From the NCBI RefSeq assembly GCF_021044565.1, contig NZ_CP087997.1, forward strand, positions 3,968,001-4,032,000: a DNA stretch of 64,000 bases, written 5' to 3'. This stretch comes from Subtercola endophyticus. GTDB lineage: Bacteria; Actinomycetota; Actinomycetes; Actinomycetales; Microbacteriaceae. The notes beneath the pieces are model-generated. The model ran no database searches, was not told the origin of the DNA, and saw only the letters and a list, made by a program, of their open reading frames with translations. The position numbers and the translations under genes were made by a program. Shown here piece by piece: positions 52,407 through 61,027 of this stretch (position 1 is its first letter; each line of letters opens with the position of its first letter).

Positions 52407-52447
52407 TACGGGGCGATGCGGCCAAGGCGAAGTCGCGGGGCAGAGCG

Positions 52448-54010
52448 TCAGGGGGTGGGTTCGCGTACCAGCGCGTCGGGCGTGACGTCGGCGCCAACGG
52501 AGAGGGTGGCGTCGGCGTGGGCCGCATCCGCGGCCACCCCATCGGCCGGCGCCGCATCCGCGGCCACCCCATAGGCCGGCGCCACATCAACGTGAACGGC
52601 CCGACCCGCGGGCAGCAGAAACGCGATGAGCGCGGCCACCGCCAGCGCGGCGGCGCCCACCATCACGGCGGGAATCGCCGCATCCACATAACCCGTCGGC
52701 GTGAGCTGGCCACCGTGGCCTGTGAACACCGCGGTGAGCACCGCGATGCCGAGCGCTACTCCGATCTCGCGCAGCGTCGAGTTGGTACCCGATGCCTTGG
52801 CCTGATCGGCAGGCGCCATGTTCACCAGCACGGCCGACGATACGGGCGCGAACACGAGGCCCATGCCGATTCCGGCGAGCAAGAAGGGCCCGAGCATCGC
52901 AAGATACGCCGTGTCGGGCGTCATCACCAGCGCCAGCCAGAACAGCCCGGCGGCCTGCAACGCCAGCCCCACGATGATGAGCAGCCGCGTGCCGACCCGC
53001 GGCGTGATGAATCCGGTCAGGGGTGCGACGATCAGCGGGGCCGCCGTCCACGGGGTTGTCATCAACCCGGCTTCGAGCGGGCTGTGGCCCTGAACGATCT
53101 GCAGGTACTGAATGAGAATGAACACCGACCCGAAGATGCCGAAGCTGAACGTGATGCCGATGATGTTCGCTACCGTGAAACTGCGGTCACGAAAGAGTCG
53201 AAGCGGTAGCAGGGGGGCGGATGTGCGCGATTCCCAGAAGACGAACGCCACGAGCAGCACCGCACCTGCCGTGAGCGACCCGACGACCTCGAAGCTCGAC
53301 CAGCCCGCGTCGTTGCCACGGATGATGCCGTAGACCACCGCGAGAACACCGGTGCCGACAAGTACGAGGCCCAAGACATCTGCCCGAAGGCGCGCCCCGA
53401 AGGTGTTCGGCAGGGCGAGCAGAGCGAGCGGAATCGCCACGATGCCGACGGGTACGTTCAGCCAGAAGATGGCCTGCCAGTTGAAGCCCTCGATGACGGC
53501 GCCGCCGATGAGCGGGCCGAGCGCCACGCCGAGGCCGGAGACGCCGCCCCAGATTCCGATGGCGAGCGGCCGCATCTTGGTGCTGACCGAGCCGACCAGC
53601 AGCGTCAGCGAGAGCGGCATGAGTGCCGCTGCCCCGACGCCTTGAAAAGCGCGGCCGACGATGAGCATCCACGACTCAGTGCTGAGCGCCGAGAAGATGG
53701 AGGCGGCCGTGAACAGCGCAATGCCGAACACGAACACGTTGCGGCGACCCAGGCGGTCACCCACAGCGACCGCCATGAGCATGAATGTGGCGAAAGAGAG
53801 CGTGTACGCATTCACGAACCACTGCAGCTCGCTGATCGAGGCGTTCAGGTCGGTGCGGATGACCGGCAGGGCACTGGTCATGATGAGGTTGTCGAGCGTG
53901 GCCATGAACATGGGCAGTGAGGCGGCGAGAATCGCGAGCCAGATAGGGATGCGGCGGCGCGTTGCGGCCGCGGTCGGCGACGGAGGAGCCGTGGCGAGTG
54001 ATGAAGTCAT
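52448..54010 (-). CDS. MFS drug exporter, DHA2 (14-TM, EmrB/QacA-like)
   Basis: The predicted protein has 520 residues with about 14 TMs. Motif A/B/C region: FMATLDNLIMTSALPVIRTDLNASISELQWFVNAYTLSF (split here: TLDNLIMTSALPVI and ELQWFVNAYTLSF), MAVAVGDRLGRRNVFV (motif A), GRAFQGVGAAALMPLSLTLL (motif B), WGGVSGLGVALGPLIGGAV (motif C of drug antiporters) and FWLNVPVGIVAIPLAL. The C-terminal ~45 residues are an Ala/Asp/Val-rich tail with repeats of GVAADAAPAD. Proton-coupled export of drugs or cations is likely. The divergent TetR gene is its probable repressor. Confidence 0.93.
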   Translation of the reverse strand: MTSSLATAPPSPTAAATRRRIPIWLAILAASLPMFMATLDNLIMTSALPVIRTDLNASISELQWFVNAYTLSFATFMLMAVAVGDRLGRRNVFVFGIALFTAASIFSALSTESWMLIVGRAFQGVGAAALMPLSLTLLVGSVSTKMRPLAIGIWGGVSGLGVALGPLIGGAVIEGFNWQAIFWLNVPVGIVAIPLALLALPNTFGARLRADVLGLVLVGTGVLAVVYGIIRGNDAGWSSFEVVGSLTAGAVLLVAFVFWESRTSAPLLPLRLFRDRSFTVANIIGITFSFGIFGSVFILIQYLQIVQGHSPLEAGLMTTPWTAAPLIVAPLTGFITPRVGTRLLIIVGLALQAAGLFWLALVMTPDTAYLAMLGPFLLAGIGMGLVFAPVSSAVLVNMAPADQAKASGTNSTLREIGVALGIAVLTAVFTGHGGQLTPTGYVDAAIPAVMVGAAALAVAALIAFLLPAGRAVHVDVAPAYGVAADAAPADGVAADAAHADATLSVGADVTPDALVREPTP

Positions 54011-54068
54011 TGTCGTCTCGATTCAGAGAGGATGTGGGTAGTTATCGAACGATTACTTAGACTTTAGT

Positions 54069-54080
54069 TATCAGCTGATA
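54069..54080. promoter_or_regulatory. Palindromic operator in the MFS / tetR gap
   Basis: TATCAGCTGATA is a perfect 12-bp palindrome. Its last two bases are the first two of TACCAT (54079-54084), the -10 box six bases before the tetR ATG (54091), so binding would block the tetR promoter. The MFS gene starts 58 bases away in the other direction. Confidence 0.55.
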
Positions 54081-54090
54081 CCATGTCAAT

Positions 54091-54696
54091 ATGGCTTCCG
54101 AACTTCCCCAAACGCGTATGCGCAGCGACGAGCGACGCGAGCTGATTCTGCAAGCGGCGACCGATGTGTTCGGCAAGAGCGGGTACGTCGGAACGACGAC
54201 GGCCGACGTGGCGAAGGCCGCGGGCGTGAGTCAGCCCTACGTCGTGCGTCTGTTCGGAACCAAGGAGCAGCTCTTTCTTGACGTGATCAACCGCGCTCTC
54301 GCGTTGCTGCTCGCCGGGTTTCAGAGCGCGCTCGACGACACCGAATCAGAGGTGCCGCTCGAGCGGCGCATGGGGCTGGCGTACATCAACCAGCTGAACC
54401 AGCACGGACTGCTGCTCTCGCTCATGCATGCTTTCGTACTGGGGCGCGAGCCTGTCATCGGTGCCGCCGCGCGGTACGGCTTCATGGCGGTGTACCGCTT
54501 TCTGCGCGACGACGCGGGGTTCGACGTCGATCAAGTGCAGCAGTTTCTCGCGTCGGGCATGCTGATCAATACGATGATCGGGCTCGACATGGCCGACGAG
54601 TTCGAGGGCGACCCCGACGTGCGCGAGATGATGGAGTGCGCGTTTCCTGAAAAGCTCGACATGGTGCGTAAGCTCTCGGCCGAGCAGTCGGCCTGA
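54091..54696 (+). CDS. TetR-family repressor of the MFS exporter
   Basis: The predicted protein has 201 residues. The DNA-binding part is RRELILQAATDVFGKSGYVGTTTADVAKAAGVSQPYVVRLFGTKEQLFLDVI, given here in pieces: AATDVFGKSGYVGTTTADVA and AAGVSQPYVVRLFGTKEQLF. The C-terminal helical domain is of the usual size with no recognisable subfamily signature. It is divergent from the DHA2 exporter by 80 bases, with a palindrome between, so it is probably a local repressor lifted by a drug ligand. Confidence 0.9.
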   Translation: MASELPQTRMRSDERRELILQAATDVFGKSGYVGTTTADVAKAAGVSQPYVVRLFGTKEQLFLDVINRALALLLAGFQSALDDTESEVPLERRMGLAYINQLNQHGLLLSLMHAFVLGREPVIGAAARYGFMAVYRFLRDDAGFDVDQVQQFLASGMLINTMIGLDMADEFEGDPDVREMMECAFPEKLDMVRKLSAEQSA

Positions 54697-54714
54697 CGCC
54701 GGCGCAGTACCCGA

Positions 54715-56262
54715 TCATCCATTCGGCAGCAACGAGAGCAGTTGCGCTTCGCCGAGCGGATGATCGTAGAAGAAGATGCTCGCACCACCGACCTCGACCT
54801 CATCGCTCGGGGTGAGACGTGCCGTTGGCGCGGCAAGGGCGACCTGTTCGCTGGAGCCTGCCGCAACGACGATCACGCCGGGACTCGTCTGCGCCACGGC
54901 GGCGCGGGCGGGCGGGTAGCGGTCGAACTCGATGTCGGCTACGGCGATGGATCCGGCGCTTGCTGCTGCTATGCGATACGACAGCCAGTAGGTTGCCCAC
55001 GCGCCGGAGACGTGCTCACTCGCGAGGTAGCTCGAAATCAGATCGGCATCGTGGCCGAAACGTGCCGCTGGCGCGATTCCCGGCGCCAGCGGCGACGCGA
55101 CGAGCTGATTCGGGCTCAACTCCGAGACCGACAGGGTCTGAGCGAGAACGACGGAGGTAGCCGCGACCGCGGCCGCCACAACGATCGGGATCACGGCCGT
55201 TCGAAGCCGACGGCCCGCCACAGCGACCAGCGAGGCGGCGCCGTAGCTGAGGGCGGGCAGCAAGAATTCGTCATACCGGTCAGCACTGCGGTCGACCAGG
55301 TTGCCTGACGCGGTCAGCAGCAGCAGAAACAGTGCGGCGCCGGCCGAGAGGGCGAAGGCGGCCCCGCTTGTGTCGTGCAGCGTTCGCAGCAGTACTGCGA
55401 GGAGAAGCACGGCTGCGGCGGCGGTCACGACCTTGGCGGGCGCAGTCTGGCCGAAGGGCAGCCCTGCGGGCAGCATCTGAAGCAGGAGCATTCGAACGCG
55501 ATCGCTGAGGCCCCAAAGCGCGACCGGCGCCGAGGGTGAGAGGAGGTGCGAGCCTGACGCGCCGCCCAGGGTCTGCACCGCGGTGGCAACGAGGAAGGGC
55601 GCCGCGCCGAGCAGTGCGGTGGCGCCTATCGTGAGCAGTTTGCGCAGGCGTGGCGCCCTGCGCAGGTGCACGCCGACCGCCGGAACGGCCAGTGCGAATC
55701 CCATCGGAGAACGCCAGAGCGCGACGCCGATGGCGAGCCCGATCAGCGCCGTGCGAGCCGGTGGCGGCAGTCGAGTGGCGAGCTGGTCGTCGACGGCCAG
55801 CCAGATGGCCGCGAGGGCGAACAGAAGGCTCGAGGCGTAGAAGCCTCCGTCGTCAACCGACTGCCGCAGCAGAAAGGCGCCCGGAAACAGAAAGACAGTG
55901 AGCGCGACAAAAGCGGGCCCGCGGCCGAGAGACACGACAGCGATGCGCCACAGCAGCAGAGCACTCGTCAGCGTCATTACGAGTGTCACCCCGAGCACGA
56001 ACAGGGGAGTCGGAACAGAACTGGCCCACATCAGTGCGCCCGCCAGCGTAGAAATGAGGGTGCCACCGTAGGCCTGTCCCCAGAACAGCGCAGAGAACTC
56101 GCCGTGCGCCTGTCGCACCGCCATGAGGTAGACGACGGCTTTGTCGGCATCGAGAGTGAACGAGGGCGAGAAGATCAGCACGATACGCACGGCGGCGCCC
56201 AGCGCTAGCACGCCACCCACGACCCAGAGACCCTGCCGGCTAATAAACTGAAGAAACATCAC
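54715..56262 (-). CDS. Polytopic membrane protein, possible GT-C-type glycosyltransferase
   Basis: The predicted protein has 515 residues with about 11-12 hydrophobic helices and an outer C-terminal domain (~395-515). The first loop after TM1 holds acidic residues (SFTLDADKAVVYLMAVRQ), followed by FWGQAYGGTLISTLAGAL. This is the arrangement of GT-C enzymes (PMT/GT39/ArnT-like), where a loop Asp is catalytic. The C-terminal soluble part (VIVVAAGSSEQVAL, EVEVGGASIFFYDHPLGE) resembles those families' periplasmic ends. No full signature is present, so this is a structural guess. The next gene upstream on the same strand, nagB, begins beyond a 63-base gap. Probably not part of the sugar operon. 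Confidence 0.6.
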   Translation of the reverse strand: MMFLQFISRQGLWVVGGVLALGAAVRIVLIFSPSFTLDADKAVVYLMAVRQAHGEFSALFWGQAYGGTLISTLAGALMWASSVPTPLFVLGVTLVMTLTSALLLWRIAVVSLGRGPAFVALTVFLFPGAFLLRQSVDDGGFYASSLLFALAAIWLAVDDQLATRLPPPARTALIGLAIGVALWRSPMGFALAVPAVGVHLRRAPRLRKLLTIGATALLGAAPFLVATAVQTLGGASGSHLLSPSAPVALWGLSDRVRMLLLQMLPAGLPFGQTAPAKVVTAAAAVLLLAVLLRTLHDTSGAAFALSAGAALFLLLLTASGNLVDRSADRYDEFLLPALSYGAASLVAVAGRRLRTAVIPIVVAAAVAATSVVLAQTLSVSELSPNQLVASPLAPGIAPAARFGHDADLISSYLASEHVSGAWATYWLSYRIAAASAGSIAVADIEFDRYPPARAAVAQTSPGVIVVAAGSSEQVALAAPTARLTPSDEVEVGGASIFFYDHPLGEAQLLSLLPNG

Positions 56263-56325
56263 CTTCTGATGATGTCAGATCGTTTTCTCCTCAGCTGGCA
56301 ACCTGCTGGGTCGCTCTCCGGTTCG

Positions 56326-57111
56326 TCAGAGCTGCTGCCAGGCCGGGCGGTTCGCCCAGGCGTGCCGGTAGTAGTCGGCGTTCGCGAGGTCGGCGGCGGC
56401 GTCTTCGTCGACGAGCACAGTGGTGTGCGGGTGCAACTGGATGACCGACCCTGGCTGGCTCGCAGTGACAGGCCCTTCCACAGCGGCGGCGATCGCGGCG
56501 GACTTCGCGGCCCCGAATGCCAGCAGCACGAGGTGACGCGCGCGGCGGATGGTGCCGAGACCCTGCGTGATGCAGTGCATCGGTACGGCATCCAGGCTCT
56601 CGAAATAACGCGCGTTGTCGCGGCGGGTCTGCTCGGTGAGGGTCTTCACTCGGGTGAGTGACGCGAACGACGACCCGGGTTCGTTGAAGCCGACGTGCCC
56701 GTCGGTGCCGATGCCGAGAATCTGCAGGTCGACGCCGCGGGACTCGGTGATGGCGCGTTCGTAGGCGTCGCCGGCGGTATTGATGGTCTCGGGCGACCCG
56801 TCGGGAGTGCGGATGTTCGCGGCCGTCAGCCCCAGCGGCTCCACCACCTCGCGGGTGATGACGGCCCGGTAGCTTTCCGGGTGACCGGGCGGCAGGCCGA
56901 GGTACTCGTCGAGTGCAAAACCGCGTACTTCGCTCAGGTCGAGGGCTTCGGCACGCGCATGTTCGACAAGAGCGCTGTAGGTCGACAGGGGAGTCGACCC
57001 GGTAGCGAGACCGAGTACCGCATCGGGTTTTCGCGCGATGACTCGCACGATGGCGTCTGCGGCGAGACGGCCGGCCGCAGCGGCGTTTTCGACGATCACG
57101 ATCTGTGCCAT
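56326..57111 (-). CDS. nagB: Glucosamine-6-phosphate deaminase
   Basis: The predicted protein has 261 residues and converts glucosamine-6-P to fructose-6-P and ammonia. Motifs: LGLATGSTPLSTYSALVE (phosphate loop, 33-50), catalytic Asp/Glu in VRGFALDEYLGLPPGHPESY, GIGTDGHVGFNEPGSSF (133-149, active-site His), LTEQTRRDNARYFE and HCITQGLGTIRRARHLVLLAFGAAKS. All catalytic positions look intact. It lies three bases downstream of the ROK kinase gene and ends the sugar-uptake operon. nagA, the usual deacetylase partner, is not in the window. Confidence 0.95.
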   Translation of the reverse strand: MAQIVIVENAAAAGRLAADAIVRVIARKPDAVLGLATGSTPLSTYSALVEHARAEALDLSEVRGFALDEYLGLPPGHPESYRAVITREVVEPLGLTAANIRTPDGSPETINTAGDAYERAITESRGVDLQILGIGTDGHVGFNEPGSSFASLTRVKTLTEQTRRDNARYFESLDAVPMHCITQGLGTIRRARHLVLLAFGAAKSAAIAAAVEGPVTASQPGSVIQLHPHTTVLVDEDAAADLANADYYRHAWANRPAWQQL

Positions 57112-57114
57112 GGG

Positions 57115-58329
57115 TCAGGAGCTGCTTTCTGAGGCGTTGACGAGGTCGCCTGCGGGGTCGTGAAGAGGGACGGAGTCGGAGTCGGAATCGGTCTCCGTGG
57201 CGATCTCCGTGTCGGTTTCGGCGGTGATCTCACTGGCGATCTCCGTGTCGGTTTCGGCGGTGATCTCGCCGGCGACCTCCGTGTCGGTTTCGGCGGTCGC
57301 TGCGGCGGTCGTCAGCCCTACCAATGCCGCGCCGACGGCTGCCGCGGGAAACCCTTCGGGTAACAACTCGACGCGGCGTGCCAAGTCGAGCGAAGCGATG
57401 AAGGGCGAGGCCGCCGCCCAGTCGGAGAGAACCGCGCAGACGCGCGCGAGAAGGGGGCGCCCGAGATTGCTGAGGCCCCCGCCGATCACGACGGTGTCGA
57501 CATCGACCGTCAGCACGAGAATGCGCACAGCCGACGCGATGCCCTCGATGAAGCGGTCGCGAAGATCGCTCGCGTACGGGTCGCCGGCGTCTGCCGCTGC
57601 GAACAACGATTGCGCCGGTTTCGGGTCGTCGGTCTGCCATTGGCGTGAGATGCCGGAGCCCGATGCCACGGTCTCGAGGCAGCCGCGTTGCCCGCACGGG
57701 CAGACGGCACCGGCTGGATCGAGAGGAATGTGGCCGATCTCGCCCGCCGCTCCCCACGATCCGCGCCAGAGTTCGCCGTCGAGCACGAGTCCGGCGGCAA
57801 GTCCCGTTCCGAGGTTGAGGTATGCCATCGAACGCGGACGAGCCGCCTCCGTAACGGCCGCGCCCTCAGCCGGCGCGCCCGCTATCGGTGCACCCGCAAC
57901 CACAGCCCCGCCCGCAACTGCCGAGCCCCACGCCGGCGCGCCCGCCACCACGGCTTCTGCATCGTGCTCGAGCAAGAAGTACGCCCCGACCGCGGCGGCT
58001 TTCACATCGTTTTCGATGCGCACCCGGATGCCCAGCCGGGCTTCGAGAGCCGCGCCGAGGTCGAGCGTGTCAAAGCCGAGGTTGACCGCGTGCGACACAT
58101 GACCCGAGATGCTGTCGACGGTGCCGGGAATGCCGATTCCGACGGATCGGGCGTCGCTGAGCCGAAGCCCCGTCGGCGCGAGCAGCTCGCCGATCGCGGT
58201 GACGACCGATTCCACCACCGCATCGGCGCCGAAGCCGGTGGCGACGCGGATGCGACGCGCCAGGGTTCCGTCGTCCGCGACGATCACGGCGTCGGTCTTG
58301 GTTCCGCCGATGTCGATTCCGATTCTCAC
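57115..58329 (-). CDS. ROK-family sugar kinase (probable N-acetylglucosamine kinase)
   Basis: The predicted protein has 404 residues; ROK kinases usually have ~300. The core shows GIDIGGTKTDAVIV (phosphate 1), SVGIGIPGTVDS, RIENDVKAAAVGAYF (catalytic Asp in END), MAYLNLGTGLAAGLVLDG, GAAGEIGHIPLDP and the ROK zinc site CPCGQRGCLETVASGSGI. Extra length comes from a ~45-residue Ala/Gly/Val insertion after ~128 and a C-terminal tail with three copies of AETDTEIASEIT encoded by a 36-bp repeat. It overlaps the GH3 gene by ATGA and precedes nagB by three bases, so an amino sugar is the likely substrate. Confidence 0.88.
   Translation of the reverse strand: MRIGIDIGGTKTDAVIVADDGTLARRIRVATGFGADAVVESVVTAIGELLAPTGLRLSDARSVGIGIPGTVDSISGHVSHAVNLGFDTLDLGAALEARLGIRVRIENDVKAAAVGAYFLLEHDAEAVVAGAPAWGSAVAGGAVVAGAPIAGAPAEGAAVTEAARPRSMAYLNLGTGLAAGLVLDGELWRGSWGAAGEIGHIPLDPAGAVCPCGQRGCLETVASGSGISRQWQTDDPKPAQSLFAAADAGDPYASDLRDRFIEGIASAVRILVLTVDVDTVVIGGGLSNLGRPLLARVCAVLSDWAAASPFIASLDLARRVELLPEGFPAAAVGAALVGLTTAAATAETDTEVAGEITAETDTEIASEITAETDTEIATETDSDSDSVPLHDPAGDLVNASESSS
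57201..57308. repeat. 36-bp tandem repeat (three copies) in the ROK kinase tail
   Basis: Units of 36 bp start at 57201, 57237 and 57273 (the last one diverging at its end), each encoding 12 residues. In frame, so copy number can change without loss of frame. Confidence 0.85.
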
Positions 58330-59996
58330 AGCAGAAGCCTTTCGTGGTGCAGGCTCGTGGTCGCCGGCGGTGTATCGAGATTCGTGGGGTGAGAAGCGAG
58401 CGCGATGAGCAGCGCCTCGCCGACGAGCCGTGAGGCTCCGAACGTGGCGATGTCGGCGTACTGCCGCTCGGCGTCAGGCCAGCCCATGTCGACGACGAGT
58501 ACGTCGTTCGAGCGGCGGAGTGTATCGACGAGTCGCCGTACCCAGCTCACTCGGTGGTTGTCGCGGCCGATGACCACGACGCGGTTGCGGGCGAAACGAG
58601 GGTCGTCGCCGAGTCGTTCGAGGTCGGCTGCAGACCGTTCGGTGACGGTGATCACGTCGGCGCCTCGCCACCAGCCGCTCGTCGCGGTCGACGTAGCGCT
58701 TGCCGCAGTCGACGTAACGCTCGACGCCTCGATCGCCGCGCTCGACGTGGCGCTCGTCGACTCGCTCGCCGACTCACTCGCTGGCTCGCCCGCCATCGTG
58801 CGATCGAGAGCGGCGAACGGCCCCCACGGCGCAGTGCCGACCGCCTCGTTGGCGGGTGCCTCGAGTCGCACCACGAGACCGGGGTCGCCTGCCGCGATCC
58901 ACTGCCGTGCCCAGTCGGAGACGTCGAACGAGGCGGCCACTTCGCCGGCGGTCGGAATCGCCCCGGCGGACGGCATCGTGCCGGCACTCCTGTCGGTGCG
59001 GCTCGTGCTGGAGTCCAGCGTGCGCACAGACTGAGCGGCTGCACGCACGCGGCCCTCGGAGAGCCGGCCACCGGCGACGGCAGCCAAGACCACATCTTCG
59101 ATGGTGGTGAGCTGGGCATCCGTGTTCTTGGTGCCGATGCAGAGCAGGTCGCAGCCCGCGCCGAGTGCCCGCGCGGCCGCCTCGGGAATGCCGATGGTTC
59201 CGCTGGCGCCGGCCATGTCGAGGGCGTCGCTGACAATGACTCCGGTGAAGCCGAGTTCGTGTCGCAGCAGGCCGAGCACCGCGCTCGACAGGGTTGCCGG
59301 ATGCTCGGGGTCGAGCTGCGGCAGCAGAATGTGCGACGTCATGATGGTCTTCACGCCTGCCTCGATAGAGGCCACGAAAGGAACCAGTTCGCGCGAACGA
59401 AGGTGCTCGAGCGAAGCATCGACGACAGGCAGGGCTCGATGCGAATCGGTCGCGGTGTCGCCGTGACCGGGAAAGTGTTTGGCGCTCGCGGCGACACCCG
59501 TCGACTGCAGCCCACGAACCCAGGCCGCACTGTGTCGGGCGACGTGCTCGGCAGAGGCGCCGAAGCTGCGCACCCCGATCACGGGATTGTCGGGATTCGA
59601 ATTGACGTCGACGTCGGGAGCGAAGTCGAGCGTCACGCCGGCCTCGGCCAGTGCGGCTCCGACCGCCGCCGCCACGGCCTCGGTGCGTGCCGGGTCGTCG
59701 ATTCGCCCGAGCACGGCGTTGCCCGGGTACGGCGACCCGATGTCGTAGAAAAGGCGGGTGACGTCGCCGCCCTCTTCGTCGATAGCGATCACCGCGGCCG
59801 GATTGGCGGCGTGAATGTCGCCGGTCAGCTCGCGCAGCTGAGCGAGTGACTCGATGTTCTCGCCGAACAGACACACCCCGGCGAGGCCTGACGCGAGCCT
59901 GTCGCGCACCCAGTCGGGCAGTCTGCGGCCGTCGAATCCGGGCAGCAGGGTGCCGGCGACGGCAGTGCGCAGCCCGGTTCGGGATTCGTCGCTCAT
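58326..59996 (-). CDS. nagZ: Glycoside hydrolase family 3, NagZ-type beta-N-acetylhexosaminidase
   Basis: The predicted protein has 556 residues from ATG 59996, which overlaps the permease stop (ATGA). The N-terminal GH3 barrel (~10-330) has VCLFGENI, VIAIDEEGGDVTRL, DFAPDVDVNSNPDNPVIGVRSFG, the NagZ His/Asp dyad KHFPGHGDTATDSH (173-186) and nucleophile Asp257 in GVIVSDALDMAG. The C-terminal GH3 domain (~385-556) is retained but contains a Ser/Ala/Thr-rich insertion (EPASESASESTSATSSA). No signal peptide is present, so the enzyme is cytoplasmic and acts on imported GlcNAc-containing oligosaccharides or muropeptide sugars. Confidence 0.9.
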   Translation of the reverse strand: MSDESRTGLRTAVAGTLLPGFDGRRLPDWVRDRLASGLAGVCLFGENIESLAQLRELTGDIHAANPAAVIAIDEEGGDVTRLFYDIGSPYPGNAVLGRIDDPARTEAVAAAVGAALAEAGVTLDFAPDVDVNSNPDNPVIGVRSFGASAEHVARHSAAWVRGLQSTGVAASAKHFPGHGDTATDSHRALPVVDASLEHLRSRELVPFVASIEAGVKTIMTSHILLPQLDPEHPATLSSAVLGLLRHELGFTGVIVSDALDMAGASGTIGIPEAAARALGAGCDLLCIGTKNTDAQLTTIEDVVLAAVAGGRLSEGRVRAAAQSVRTLDSSTSRTDRSAGTMPSAGAIPTAGEVAASFDVSDWARQWIAAGDPGLVVRLEAPANEAVGTAPWGPFAALDRTMAGEPASESASESTSATSSAAIEASSVTSTAASATSTATSGWWRGADVITVTERSAADLERLGDDPRFARNRVVVIGRDNHRVSWVRRLVDTLRRSNDVLVVDMGWPDAERQYADIATFGASRLVGEALLIALASHPTNLDTPPATTSLHHERLLL

Positions 59997-61027
59997 CCCT
60001 TCACCGCCCCGCTCATCAGCCCACTCGTCATGCGACCCTGAACGATCAAGAAGAACACGACCACCGGAATCGCCATGAGGGTCGACCCGGCCATGATGGC
60101 GGCCCAGTCGGTGGTGCCGTTCGCTTGCTGAAAGGTGCGCAACCACACGGGCAGCGTCTGCGATGCCGGCCGCGACATGACGACAAGGGCGAGTACGAAC
60201 TCGTTCCAGGCTTGGATGAACCCGAACACGCCGGTGGCCACGAGGCCTGGGGCGAGCAGGGGGAAGGTGATCTTCCAGAACGCGCCGATGCGCGACAAGC
60301 CGTCGATCATCGCCGCCTCTTCGAGCTCGACCGGAACGCCGTTGACGAAGCCGCGCAGAGTCCAGATGGTGAAAGGCAGCACGGTCGCGACATAAACCAG
60401 CGTGAGCCCGGCGATCGTATTGAGCAGCGACCAGCTGTCGAGCACACGATAGGTCGAGACGATCATCGCTTCGGCCGGAATCATCTGGATGATCAAGATC
60501 GAGAGGATGAACGCCTTACGGCCCTTGAACCGGAACCGCGTGACGGCCAGCGACGCCAAGAAGGCGAACACCAGGGCGATGATCACCGTGAGAACCGTCA
60601 CCGCGAGGGAGTTCGCCAGTGCCGGGAGAAACGGTGAGCGTGACGGCTCGAACAACACCGTGACGTAGTTGCCGAGCGTGAAGTCTTTCGGAAAGAAATT
60701 CGGCACGGGCGTGCGGATCTCGTTGTTCGGCTGCAGGGAGGTGTTGATCATCCAGTACACCGGAAAGACCGAACAGACGAAGATGACGACAGCAATCGCG
60801 CTGAACACGATGTTCGCCAGCCGGCGCTTCACACGCGGGCCGGAGACCTGGTAGCGGCGCACGCCGTTTCGGGCTGACGGCGGCACGATCATTGCAGAGA
60901 CCGCAGAGGTCAACGCCCTCGACTCGACAGACGACTCGCCTGCTGAGTCAGACGATTCTGCTGACTGTGCCGACCCGGCCGACGCTGCGGATGAGGAATT
61001 CTTGGTGGTGCGGGTGGGAGTGCTCAC
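59993..61027 (-). CDS. Carbohydrate ABC transporter permease (MalG-like)
   Basis: The predicted protein has 344 residues from GTG 61027 (overlaps the MalF-like stop by GTGA; GGAGGTGGAG upstream). A Ser/Ala-rich N-terminus precedes six TMs. The EAA loop that docks the ATPase is VELEEAAMIDGLSRIGAFWKITFPLLAPG. Other landmarks: FPVYWMINTSLQPNNE, IPAEAMIVSTYRVLDSWSLL, QAWNEFVLALVVMS and QGRMTSGLMSGAVKG at the C-terminus, the last being the usual MalG ending. The ATPase (MsiK-like) is not encoded nearby and is presumably shared, as is normal in actinobacteria. Confidence 0.93.
   Translation of the reverse strand: MSTPTRTTKNSSSAASAGSAQSAESSDSAGESSVESRALTSAVSAMIVPPSARNGVRRYQVSGPRVKRRLANIVFSAIAVVIFVCSVFPVYWMINTSLQPNNEIRTPVPNFFPKDFTLGNYVTVLFEPSRSPFLPALANSLAVTVLTVIIALVFAFLASLAVTRFRFKGRKAFILSILIIQMIPAEAMIVSTYRVLDSWSLLNTIAGLTLVYVATVLPFTIWTLRGFVNGVPVELEEAAMIDGLSRIGAFWKITFPLLAPGLVATGVFGFIQAWNEFVLALVVMSRPASQTLPVWLRTFQQANGTTDWAAIMAGSTLMAIPVVVFFLIVQGRMTSGLMSGAVKG

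Noticed and set aside
57115..58329. ROK protein at 57115-58329 as a transcriptional regulator
   Set aside because: It begins directly with the phosphate-binding GIDIGGTKTD and has no N-terminal HTH, so it is a kinase-type ROK protein.
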